Assembly: GCA_011390695.1 (NCBI GenBank)
Contig: JAABRW010000045.1
Coordinates: 1-6,408 of the forward strand
Length of the DNA stretch: 6,408 nt
Reading direction: 5' to 3'
Origin: Desulfotignum sp.
GTDB lineage: Bacteria; Desulfobacterota; Desulfobacteria; Desulfobacterales; Desulfobacteraceae
This document shows positions 1 to 5,408 of the stretch, piece after piece (the stretch's first letter is position 1; each line of letters begins with the position of its first letter). A model generated the notes under the pieces. That model worked only from the letters and a program-made list of their open reading frames with translations, made no database searches and was not told the origin of the DNA. A program made the position numbers and the translations under genes.

Positions 1-1359
1 GCCGGGGACTTTGCATCCATTCACCTGGGCCGGCATCTGGATGACCTGGGCTTTGACATGGGCCGCATGAAAACCGGGACCCCGCCGAGACTGCATGCGG
101 ACAGCATTGACTTCACCGCTTTCAAACGCCACGAATCCGACCAGGCGCCAACCCCTTTTTCCTTTACCACCAAAGAGATCACCACCCCCATGCTGCCCAG
201 TTTCATGGGGGCAACCACCCCTGCCACCCATGAGATTGTCCGGAAAAACCTGAAATATTCGGCTTTGTACGGGGGCCACATCAAAGGACAGTCTGCCCGG
301 TACTGCCCCTCTTTTGAAGACAAAATCGTCAAATTTCCCGGCAGGGAAAGCCACCATATCATACTGGAATACGAAGGGATCGATACCAGGGAGATCTATG
401 CATCAGGCCTGGGAAACAGCCTGCCCCTGGAGATCCAGTACCAGGTGGTCCGGTCGGTGAAAGGCCTGGAACAGGCACAGATCATGCGGCCGGCCTATGC
501 CATCGAATATGATTATGTCAATCCCCTGGAACTGACCCCTGCCCTGGAAACCAAACGCATCCCCGGCCTTTTTCTGGCCGGCCAGATCAACGGCACATCC
601 GGGTATGAAGAAGCCGGTGCACAGGGGCTTCTCGCCGGTGCCAACGCTGCCTGCAAAATCCAGAAGCGCCCGGGCCTTATCCTGGACCGGTCCCAGGCCT
701 ACCTAGGCGTCATGGTGGATGACCTGGTCACCCGGGGCACATCCGAGCCCTACCGCATGTTTACCTCCAGGGCGGAATACCGCCTTTTGCTCAGAGAAGA
801 CAATGCCGACCTGCGCCTGGCAGAAACCGCCCATGCGTATGGCCTCATAGATCCAGACCGCCTGGCTATCTGCAAAGAAATTGCGGCCCAGACAGACAGA
901 GAACTCCGGCGGGTCAGAACGGCTGTGGTCAAACCTGATGAAAAAACCAACCACCTGCTTGCTTCCCTGGGCAGCAATCCCATCACCACCGGTGTCAAGC
1001 TGGACCAGCTTTTAAAACGCGCAGAACTCAGCTATGCAAGGTTGACCGCCATATCCCCCCCACAGAATCCCGTGCTTTTGCGGGCTGCAGAACAAGTGGA
1101 GATTGAAATCAAATACGAGGGATATATCAAGCGCCAGCTCAATGAAATCAAAAAATTCAAGGATCTGGAACAAATCAGAATCCCGGACCATTTTGACTAT
1201 ACCGGGGCGCACGGCCTGTCCAATGAGATCAAAGAAAAACTGACAAAAATTCAGCCCAAATCCCTGGGGCAGGCATCCAGAACCGACGGCATGACCCCTG
1301 CTGCCATCTCTGTGCTCATGGTGGCCATTGCTGCCCGTGATAAACACAAATCAGCTTGA
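1..1359 (+). CDS. mnmG: MnmG (GidA), tRNA uridine-34 carboxymethylaminomethyl synthase subunit, 5' end missing
   Basis: FAD-binding subunit of the MnmE-MnmG complex, which in the cytoplasm installs the carboxymethylaminomethyl group on wobble uridine 34 of several tRNAs. The reading frame is open from base 1 with no start, so the gene is cut by the window edge. About 452 residues remain. Compared with E. coli MnmG (629 residues), roughly the first 175 are missing, including the N-terminal dinucleotide-binding glycine motif. Visible family signatures are MKTGTPPR (fragment residues about 23-30), ARYCPSFEDK with the conserved catalytic cysteine at fragment residue 102, the FAD-contacting GQINGTSGYEEAGAQG (from about 194), YRMFTSRAEYRLLLREDNAD, then the C-terminal helical domain with QVEIEIKYEGYIKRQ and SLGQASRTDGMTPAAIS, which is involved in MnmE and tRNA binding. 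The ATG at 58 lies inside conserved sequence and is not the start. No terminator is seen after the stop. Identity is secure. Confidence 0.97.
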   Translation, partial: AGDFASIHLGRHLDDLGFDMGRMKTGTPPRLHADSIDFTAFKRHESDQAPTPFSFTTKEITTPMLPSFMGATTPATHEIVRKNLKYSALYGGHIKGQSARYCPSFEDKIVKFPGRESHHIILEYEGIDTREIYASGLGNSLPLEIQYQVVRSVKGLEQAQIMRPAYAIEYDYVNPLELTPALETKRIPGLFLAGQINGTSGYEEAGAQGLLAGANAACKIQKRPGLILDRSQAYLGVMVDDLVTRGTSEPYRMFTSRAEYRLLLREDNADLRLAETAHAYGLIDPDRLAICKEIAAQTDRELRRVRTAVVKPDEKTNHLLASLGSNPITTGVKLDQLLKRAELSYARLTAISPPQNPVLLRAAEQVEIEIKYEGYIKRQLNEIKKFKDLEQIRIPDHFDYTGAHGLSNEIKEKLTKIQPKSLGQASRTDGMTPAAISVLMVAIAARDKHKSA

Positions 1360-1383
1360 CTTGCACAGGTTGGCACTTATCAT
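1356..1383 (+). promoter_or_regulatory. Putative sigma70 promoter for the J-protein/hpt operon
   Basis: TTGACT (1356-1361) is followed after 16 bp by TATCAT (1378-1383). Each hexamer matches the consensus at five of six positions. The -35 element overlaps the mnmG stop codon. It would give a leader of roughly 45 nt before the ATG at 1436. The gap is AT-rich compared with the genes on either side, as expected of a promoter. This is a visual match only, and read-through from mnmG is equally possible. Confidence 0.4.
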
Positions 1384-1393
1384 TTAACTAAAA

Positions 1394-1410
1394 AATTATA
1401 TGCAATAATT
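1394..1410. repeat. AT-rich dyad upstream of the J-protein gene
   Basis: AATTAT and ATAATT form a 6-bp inverted repeat around a 5-base centre (ATGCA), between the putative promoter and the ribosome binding site. No T-run follows on the + strand, so it is not a terminator. It could be an operator or simply chance in AT-rich DNA. It does not resemble the CIRCE heat-shock operator. Confidence 0.2.
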
Positions 1411-1435
1411 ACCGTAACACTTTGCGAGGGAAAAA

Positions 1436-2386
1436 ATGGCTGATGATTATTACAAAATTCTGGGCATCGAAAAATCAGCAAGTGCGGCAGAAATAAAAAA
1501 AGCCTACCGCAAACTTGCCATGAAGTATCACCCGGACAAAACCAAGGGGAACAAAGAACTCGAGGACAAGTTCAAGAAAATCAGTGAAGCCTATGCCGTT
1601 CTCAGTGACCCGGAAAAACGAAAACAGTATGATACCTATGGCTCAGCCGATTTCCAGCAACGCTATTCCCAGGAAGATATCTTCAGGAATTTTGATCTGG
1701 GGGATATTCTAAAGGAATTCGGATTCGGCGGCGGCCGGGGAGGATTTTCTGCATCTTTCGGCCAGGCCGGGCCCCGGGGCCGATCCAGTGGTTTTTCCGG
1801 CGGGAACCCGTTTTTCCAGAACACGGGCGGCGGATTCGGCCAGCAGCGGGCCCATCCCCAGACACCGGGCAAAGATATCGAATATGAAATACCACTGACC
1901 CTGGAAGAACTGATCCACGGCACCAAAAAAACCATCACCATCAGTCAGGGCTCGGCCACCAATGCCATTGAAGTGCGCATTCCCAAAGGATTGACCAAGG
2001 GAAAAAAAATCCGTCTGGCAGGCAAAGGAGAACCGTCTCCCCATGGCGGTCCGGCCGGGAATCTGTACATTAAATCCAGGCCGGTCGCCACAGGGGAATT
2101 TTCCATTGACGGCAACGACGTGTTTTTGACCCAATCGGTCAAACTGACCCAGGCCCTTCTGGGTGACAAACTGGAAATCTTGACTCCGACTGGAAAAACC
2201 ATGAATCTGAAGCTGCCGGCCGGAACCAGTCACAAAGCCCGAATGCGTATGCCCGGACATGGCATTCCCCATATGAAAGGAAATGGTTGCGGAGATCTGT
2301 TTGTTGTGATTAATATAGACATGCCCAAAAAACTGACCGACAAACAAAAAAAATTAATCCAGGAACTCAAAACCACAGGATTGTGA
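1436..2386 (+). CDS. DnaJ-family (class II, CbpA-like) co-chaperone without zinc finger
   Basis: Cytoplasmic Hsp40 that would stimulate the ATPase of a DnaK-type Hsp70 and deliver client proteins. The order is typical: a J domain (residues about 4-70) with the HPD motif at 32-34 between helices II and III, a Gly/Phe-rich linker (about 96-142), and the DnaJ C-terminal substrate-binding domains (about 146-310) ending in a dimerisation-type tail. There are no CxxCxGxG repeats, so it is a class II protein like E. coli CbpA (306 residues) and not canonical DnaJ. The length of 316 residues fits that class. The start is supported by GAGGG at 1426-1430, five bases before the ATG, and by the normal J-domain N-terminus. 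No grpE or dnaK is nearby in the window. It heads a compact run of genes, with the hpt start 6 bp after its stop. Family assignment is firm; the specific cellular role is not determined. Confidence 0.95.
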   Translation: MADDYYKILGIEKSASAAEIKKAYRKLAMKYHPDKTKGNKELEDKFKKISEAYAVLSDPEKRKQYDTYGSADFQQRYSQEDIFRNFDLGDILKEFGFGGGRGGFSASFGQAGPRGRSSGFSGGNPFFQNTGGGFGQQRAHPQTPGKDIEYEIPLTLEELIHGTKKTITISQGSATNAIEVRIPKGLTKGKKIRLAGKGEPSPHGGPAGNLYIKSRPVATGEFSIDGNDVFLTQSVKLTQALLGDKLEILTPTGKTMNLKLPAGTSHKARMRMPGHGIPHMKGNGCGDLFVVINIDMPKKLTDKQKKLIQELKTTGL

Positions 2387-2392
2387 TTCATC

Positions 2393-2908
2393 ATGCCTGA
2401 ATTTATCCCGCTGATCTCCCGACAGACCATCCAGGGCCGGGTTCGGGAAGTCGGAAAACAGATCACCCGGGACTACCAGGGTAAAGACCTGATTTTAACA
2501 GGAATTCTAAAGGGTGCTTTCATTTTCATGGCAGACCTTTCCAGGCAGATCGATATGGATCATGACATTGATTTCATTGGTGCGTCTTCCTATGAAGGCA
2601 CCCATTCCACCGGGCAGATCGTATTCACCAAACAGCCGGATCTGGAATACCGGAATCGGGATATTCTGCTGGTGGAAGACATCGTGGATACGGGCAACAC
2701 CTTGACCAAGATCATGGAGTTTATCCAACTTCTCAATCCGAATTCCGTGGCCATCTGCACCCTGATCGACAAACATGAACGCCGGAAAAAAGCAATTCCC
2801 GTCAAGTATGCCTGTTTTTCTCTTGAAAAAGGCTTCATTGTCGGGTATGGGCTGGATTATGATGAAAAATACAGAAACAAATCTGAAATATATGATCTGA
2901 AATTATAG
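2393..2908 (+). CDS. hpt: Hypoxanthine phosphoribosyltransferase (purine salvage)
   Basis: Transfers a 5-phosphoribosyl group from PRPP to hypoxanthine (and usually guanine) to give IMP or GMP in the cytoplasm. The length of 171 residues is normal for bacterial Hpt (about 175-180). Visible elements are the LKG loop (39-41) that contacts pyrophosphate, the flexible SSYEG loop (65-69), the PRPP-binding motif ILLVEDIVDTGNTL (91-104) with the acidic pair E95-D96, the purine-contacting DKHERR segment starting at D126, and FIVGYGLDYDEKYRN (148-162) near the C-terminus. The start lies 6 bp after the preceding stop. The best Shine-Dalgarno match, AGGA (2377-2380), lies inside the end of the upstream gene and 12 bases from the ATG, so translational coupling is likely. 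Exact purine preference (hypoxanthine versus guanine) cannot be read from the sequence. Confidence 0.95.
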   Translation: MPEFIPLISRQTIQGRVREVGKQITRDYQGKDLILTGILKGAFIFMADLSRQIDMDHDIDFIGASSYEGTHSTGQIVFTKQPDLEYRNRDILLVEDIVDTGNTLTKIMEFIQLLNPNSVAICTLIDKHERRKKAIPVKYACFSLEKGFIVGYGLDYDEKYRNKSEIYDLKL

Positions 2909-2918
2909 GGGATGCGCC

Positions 2919-4355
2919 ATGATTATCACCTGTGAGAAGTGCGAAACACGGTTCAACTTAGATGAATCCTTACTCGATGCAGACGGATCCACGGTACGTT
3001 GCAGTCGATGCCAGCACATATTCACGGCATTCCCACCCCCGGCCAAACCGGAATTCGACGATTCTGAATTTCAGGATATCGATTTTGACAAAGATCTTGA
3101 GTTTGATGATTCTGACTTTGACAAGGATCTTGAGCTTGATGATTCCAGCATTGACCCAGATGAAGATCTGCCCAAAGACGTTATACAAAAAACAGTTGAA
3201 GTTGAAGAACTGGAACTGGAAGCCTTTGATCAAGACGAAATAGAAATCGAATTCGAAGAAGAAACAGCAGAAGAAAGTGAACCTGATCTGTCAGATGAAC
3301 TCAACCTGTCAGAGGAGCCGGACCAGTCAGACGATATGGTCAAAATCCAGGAAGAATTCGAACAGGACGCGGTTTCTTCCGAAGACAAAGAACTTGAATT
3401 CGATCTGGTATTTGATCTGGATGAAAAAGAATCGGATACAGAGGAACTGAATCTGGAAACCTCTGAAAAAAAAGAAGATAACTTCACGGATCACCCCGGA
3501 TCCCATCCCTTAGAAGAGAGTGATCCGTTGGACAGATTAGCAAAGATTGACATGGATCAGGAAATCGATGCTGAACAGAAAGACAGTTTTGTACATGATG
3601 GTGCGGACGTTGACGGATCGGATGAATTTGACGGCCCGGATTTTAACGAAACAGACATGGAGGATGCAGACTCCCCTGATGCGCCGTCTCATGAGCCCCC
3701 CCCACCCCGGCGGCCGGCCCGGGCATCTTTGATCCACCCGCTGGACCAGGAAGAAGACCCCATGCATTCTGAAAAGCCACCTGTAAAAAAGAGAACCGGC
3801 ATAGGACGTCCGGTTCTGGTGCTCATCCTTGTCTTTCTATTGGCAGGCGGCGGTTATATTGCCGCCACATTCCTTGGATACAAGATCCCGTTTCTTCCGG
3901 AAATCCAGATTCCGTTCATTGAGCAATATCTGCCTGAAAAAACAAAGGAAACCGTGGATTCTCCAGACCCGGTCCCGGACCAGAAAAGCATAACCGGCCG
4001 GTTTATCACCAATGACAATTCCGGAGAGCTGTTCATCATCACCGGCAAAATCGAAAACCCAGCCCGGATTCCCTACCGCCATATCCAGGTGAAAGGGACC
4101 TTGTTCCAGAAAGAAAAAACAGCCGCCACGAGCCAAATGGCCTTTTGTGGCAATATCATTCCTGATGAAACCCTGAAAACGGGCCGGATTGAAGATCTGA
4201 CTGCTCAGTTGAAAATCCCGGGGGGAACCGCGGATATCAACGAAAAAATCATGCCGGGTGACACCATTCCTTTCATGCTGGTGTTTGCGGATCTCCCTCG
4301 GAATCTGGAAAACTTTACCGTAGAAGTAGCAGGATTTGAAAAAGCAACGCCCTGA
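2919..4355 (+). CDS. Acidic zinc-ribbon (MJ0042-type) single-pass membrane protein with C-terminal DUF3426 domain
   Basis: Function unknown; the architecture is clear. Residues 1-35 are a zinc ribbon with CxxC pairs at C5/C8 and C28/C31, of the kind named MJ0042 and found at the N-terminus of many deltaproteobacterial proteins. Residues about 45-255 are a very acidic, probably disordered linker rich in Asp and Glu, followed by a Pro/Arg patch (about 258-270). A basic KKR segment precedes one hydrophobic helix at about 299-319, predicting a cytoplasmic N-terminus. The C-terminal region (about 355-475) resembles DUF3426, a beta-rich FxxN-type domain expected on the periplasmic side. The start is well supported: AGGGGA (2907-2912) sits 6 bases before the ATG and overlaps the hpt stop. 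The linker contains a tandem duplication and a run of eight C. Such proteins may couple cytoplasmic metal or protein binding to an envelope domain, but that is inference. Confidence 0.88.
   Translation: MIITCEKCETRFNLDESLLDADGSTVRCSRCQHIFTAFPPPAKPEFDDSEFQDIDFDKDLEFDDSDFDKDLELDDSSIDPDEDLPKDVIQKTVEVEELELEAFDQDEIEIEFEEETAEESEPDLSDELNLSEEPDQSDDMVKIQEEFEQDAVSSEDKELEFDLVFDLDEKESDTEELNLETSEKKEDNFTDHPGSHPLEESDPLDRLAKIDMDQEIDAEQKDSFVHDGADVDGSDEFDGPDFNETDMEDADSPDAPSHEPPPPRRPARASLIHPLDQEEDPMHSEKPPVKKRTGIGRPVLVLILVFLLAGGGYIAATFLGYKIPFLPEIQIPFIEQYLPEKTKETVDSPDPVPDQKSITGRFITNDNSGELFIITGKIENPARIPYRHIQVKGTLFQKEKTAATSQMAFCGNIIPDETLKTGRIEDLTAQLKIPGGTADINEKIMPGDTIPFMLVFADLPRNLENFTVEVAGFEKATP
3081..3146 (+). repeat. 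33-bp in-frame tandem duplication in the acidic linker
   Basis: Two adjacent 33-bp units (3081-3113 and 3114-3146) differ at four positions and encode residues 55-65 and 66-76. The peptides are DFDKDLEFDDS and DFDKDLELDDS. Three of the four differences are silent third-position changes (GAT/GAC, AAA/AAG, TCT/TCC) and one changes Phe to Leu. The unit keeps the frame and extends the acidic linker by eleven residues. Confidence 0.9.
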
Positions 4356-4380
4356 TCATTTCTCTTTGCCTTGTTGACCC

Positions 4381-4968
4381 ATGGAATTCACCCCCATGAA
4401 TCGGACTCCATGCCGGCACAAAATTATCTCCAGCTTAGGTAAGGCCACACATCCTTCTCCTCCGGACCTGAATAAATATGACCTCACAGCTGTCATGGCA
4501 CTGTTTTTGTTCGACCAGACGCTTCCGAAGTTATTGTTCATCCAGAAAGCGGATGTGGCAGGATATCCATGGCGCAATCAAATGGCCTTTCCCGGCGGGC
4601 ATGTGGATGACACCGATGACAGCCCTTTGGATACCGCGTTGCGGGAGCTGGAGGAAGAGCTGGGGATTGTTCCGGAAAATGTGGAAGTTATCGGATCAGT
4701 CGGCCATTTCCAGACAATCAACCACAAAGATATCCACGCTTTTACCGGGATCTGGAACCAGCAGGACCCCATCCGGTTCGATCCCGTGGAAATCAGACGG
4801 ATTTTTCAGATTCCGGTGTCCCATCTGGCCGACCTGCACCTGGAAAAAGGATATCTTGGACAAACCCCGCCGATCATGGACCTGACCTACCCATTCCAGG
4901 ATGTGGTCATATGGGGAGTGACGGCAAAAATCCTTCATCATATGCTGGACACATTAATTGATTCCTGA
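4381..4968 (+). CDS. Nudix hydrolase, CoA-pyrophosphatase (NudL/YeaB)-like
   Basis: Hydrolyses a nucleoside diphosphate linked to another group, probably in the cytoplasm with Mg2+ or Mn2+. The Nudix box spans about residues 72-97: it begins FPGGHVDDTD (70-79) and ends with RELEEELGI (88-96), giving the metal-binding glutamates E89, E92 and E93. The one-residue-longer spacing between the glycines and the REL segment, with VDDTD after the glycines, matches the NudL/YeaB CoA-pyrophosphatase group and not the plain G-x5-E box. However, the upstream CoA-signature region (LLFIQK to YPWRNQ, 51-67) differs from the usual arginine/histidine pattern, so the substrate is uncertain. The length of 195 residues is normal. 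ATG 4381 is the first possible start, because an in-frame TGA lies at 4375-4377. It lacks a good Shine-Dalgarno; ATG 4396 is an alternative. It follows the previous gene by 25 bp, probably in the same operon. Confidence 0.87.
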   Translation: MEFTPMNRTPCRHKIISSLGKATHPSPPDLNKYDLTAVMALFLFDQTLPKLLFIQKADVAGYPWRNQMAFPGGHVDDTDDSPLDTALRELEEELGIVPENVEVIGSVGHFQTINHKDIHAFTGIWNQQDPIRFDPVEIRRIFQIPVSHLADLHLEKGYLGQTPPIMDLTYPFQDVVIWGVTAKILHHMLDTLIDS

Positions 4969-4991
4969 AATCAAAAAAATCACTCATTTTT
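4958..4991. terminator. Possible weak bidirectional terminator between convergent genes
   Basis: TTGATT (4958-4963) and AATCAA (4969-4974) form a 6-bp stem with a 5-base loop over the Nudix stop codon. A second AT-only stem, AAAAAT/ATTTTT (4975-4980 and 4986-4991), follows at once. The T-run 4987-4991 would serve + strand transcripts. On the minus strand the complement of the A-run precedes the first stem, so support for the minus-strand gene is weaker. The stems have very little GC, so real termination strength is doubtful. The position between two convergent genes is the main argument. Confidence 0.3.
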
Positions 4992-5228
4992 ATTCCGCAG
5001 CCACAACCTGAGCCCGATCTTGATCACCAGAAAAAAAGACAGTCCGGCCAATATTCCCGGAAACCACACGTGTTCAACCAGATCCGGTTTTGACCCTGCC
5101 ACGGTCACCCCTGACAAGGCAAACAAACCGATCACAAACAAAAAGCCCATCAAGATCCAGCAGAAGGCGGTGGTATCATACCAGGGAATGTATTGTTTTC
5201 TGAAAAACGGCGGGCGATCTGCACGCAT
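4980..5228 (-). CDS. Small two-helix membrane protein, unknown function
   Basis: I do not recognise this family. From ATG 5228 it has 82 residues: a basic/aromatic N-terminus (DRPPFFRKQYIPWYDTT), a hydrophobic helix at about 21-44, a short polar loop with GSKPDLVEH, a second helix at about 54-73, and a basic tail (RLWLRNKNE). Charges suggest both ends face the cytoplasm. No signal peptide, lipobox or metal motif is visible. The frame also stays open to a TTG at 5300, but that longer form would run through the putative regulatory sites and start upstream of the likely transcription start, so ATG 5228 is preferred. It lacks a strong Shine-Dalgarno. It is transcribed divergently from nrdD and converges on the Nudix gene with an 11-bp gap. 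The opposite-strand frame over the same DNA has no sensible protein features. Confidence 0.65.
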   Translation of the reverse strand: MRADRPPFFRKQYIPWYDTTAFCWILMGFLFVIGLFALSGVTVAGSKPDLVEHVWFPGILAGLSFFLVIKIGLRLWLRNKNE

Positions 5229-5262
5229 GTGTTTAGGCCACTCTTTTATTTCAGGATTGTCA

Positions 5263-5278
5263 ATACCATATATTGTAT
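5263..5278. promoter_or_regulatory. Putative NrdR box 1
   Basis: ATACCATATATTGTAT matches the published NrdR-box consensus acaCwAtATaTwGtgt at 13 of 16 positions by eye, including nine of the ten core bases. It lies upstream of the -35 of the nrdD promoter. Its centre is 32 bp from that of box 2, about three turns of the helix, which is the known tandem spacing for NrdR operators. NrdR is the zinc-ribbon/ATP-cone repressor of ribonucleotide reductase genes; its gene is not in this window. Confidence 0.7.
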
Positions 5279-5286
5279 TTTTACTC

Positions 5287-5313
5287 TTGACACACAACAA
5301 TATATTGGATAAT
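5287..5313 (+). promoter_or_regulatory. Putative sigma70 promoter of nrdD
   Basis: A perfect -35 TTGACA (5287-5292) is followed after 15 bp by GATAAT (5308-5313), five of six to consensus. The spacer is short of the ideal 17 bp, as in some regulated promoters. NrdR box 2 fills the spacer, so a bound repressor would block polymerase. Transcription would start near 5320, leaving a leader of about 88 nt. Confidence 0.5.
5295..5310. promoter_or_regulatory. Putative NrdR box 2
   Basis: CAACAATATATTGGAT has a perfect palindromic core CAATATATTG (5298-5307) that fits all ten core positions of the NrdR consensus; the flanks are weaker (12 of 16 overall). A 16-bp gap separates it from box 1. It lies between the -35 and -10 elements of the nrdD promoter and covers the -10 of the candidate minus-strand promoter. 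Confidence 0.7.
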
Positions 5314-5327
5314 TTGCTTTGTGTCGA
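5299..5327 (-). promoter_or_regulatory. Candidate divergent promoter for the small membrane protein
   Basis: On the minus strand TCGACA (complement of 5322-5327) is followed after exactly 17 bp by TATATT (complement of 5299-5304); each hexamer is five of six to consensus. The start would be near 5292, giving a leader of about 64 nt to ATG 5228 and excluding the TTG at 5300. A second possible -10, TACAAT (complement of 5273-5278), lies in NrdR box 1. AT-rich DNA makes chance matches likely. Confidence 0.35.
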
Positions 5328-5370
5328 TCACACATATCCAATCCGGATACCCTGTGTCAACACAAAGCAA
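5314..5370. repeat. 11-bp perfect inverted repeat enclosing smaller stems, nrdD leader
   Basis: TTGCTTTGTGT (5314-5324) and ACACAAAGCAA (5360-5370) are perfect reverse complements, 35 bases apart. Between them ACACA/TGTGT (5330-5334, 5353-5357) and TATCC/GGATA (5335-5339, 5345-5349) nest inside, with the last closing a 5-base loop and a CCC bulge on the right side. Alternative pairings also exist: TTGGATA/TATCCAA (5305-5311, 5335-5341) around TGTGT/ACACA (5320-5324, 5330-5334). It may be a DNA operator, a cruciform or a leader RNA switch. No T-run follows, so it is not a simple terminator. Confidence 0.6.
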
Positions 5371-5408
5371 CAATATGTCAATTTGAATCTGATTTCAAGA
5401 GGTAGGCC

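Noticed and set aside
58..60. ATG as the start of mnmG
   Set aside because: The frame is open upstream to base 1 with family-like sequence, so the gene is cut by the window edge.
1371..1386. TGGCAC resembling a sigma54 -24 element
   Set aside because: The matching GC at -12 (TTGC) is missing after five bases; the sequence continues ATTTA.
1360..1435. Heat-shock control (CIRCE or sigma32) of the J-protein gene
   Set aside because: No TTAGCACTC/GAGTGCTAA inverted repeat and no sigma32-like -35/-10 pair could be found.
1709..2347. 212-residue minus-strand open frame under the J-protein gene
   Set aside because: It is the antisense shadow of a clear DnaJ-family gene; the sequence has no domain features of its own.
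5229..5300. N-terminal extension of the minus-strand small protein to TTG 5300
   Set aside because: It would start upstream of the likely transcription start, has no Shine-Dalgarno, and would put NrdR box 1 inside the coding region.
5320..5334. CRP/FNR-type site at TGTGTCGATCACACA
   Set aside because: The half sites are too closely spaced for the CRP consensus (TGTGA-N6-TCACA), and there is no TTGAT-N4-ATCAA for FNR.
5314..5408. Adenosylcobalamin or other known riboswitch in front of nrdD
   Set aside because: The leader is too short and lacks the conserved B12-box type core; class III RNR does not use B12.
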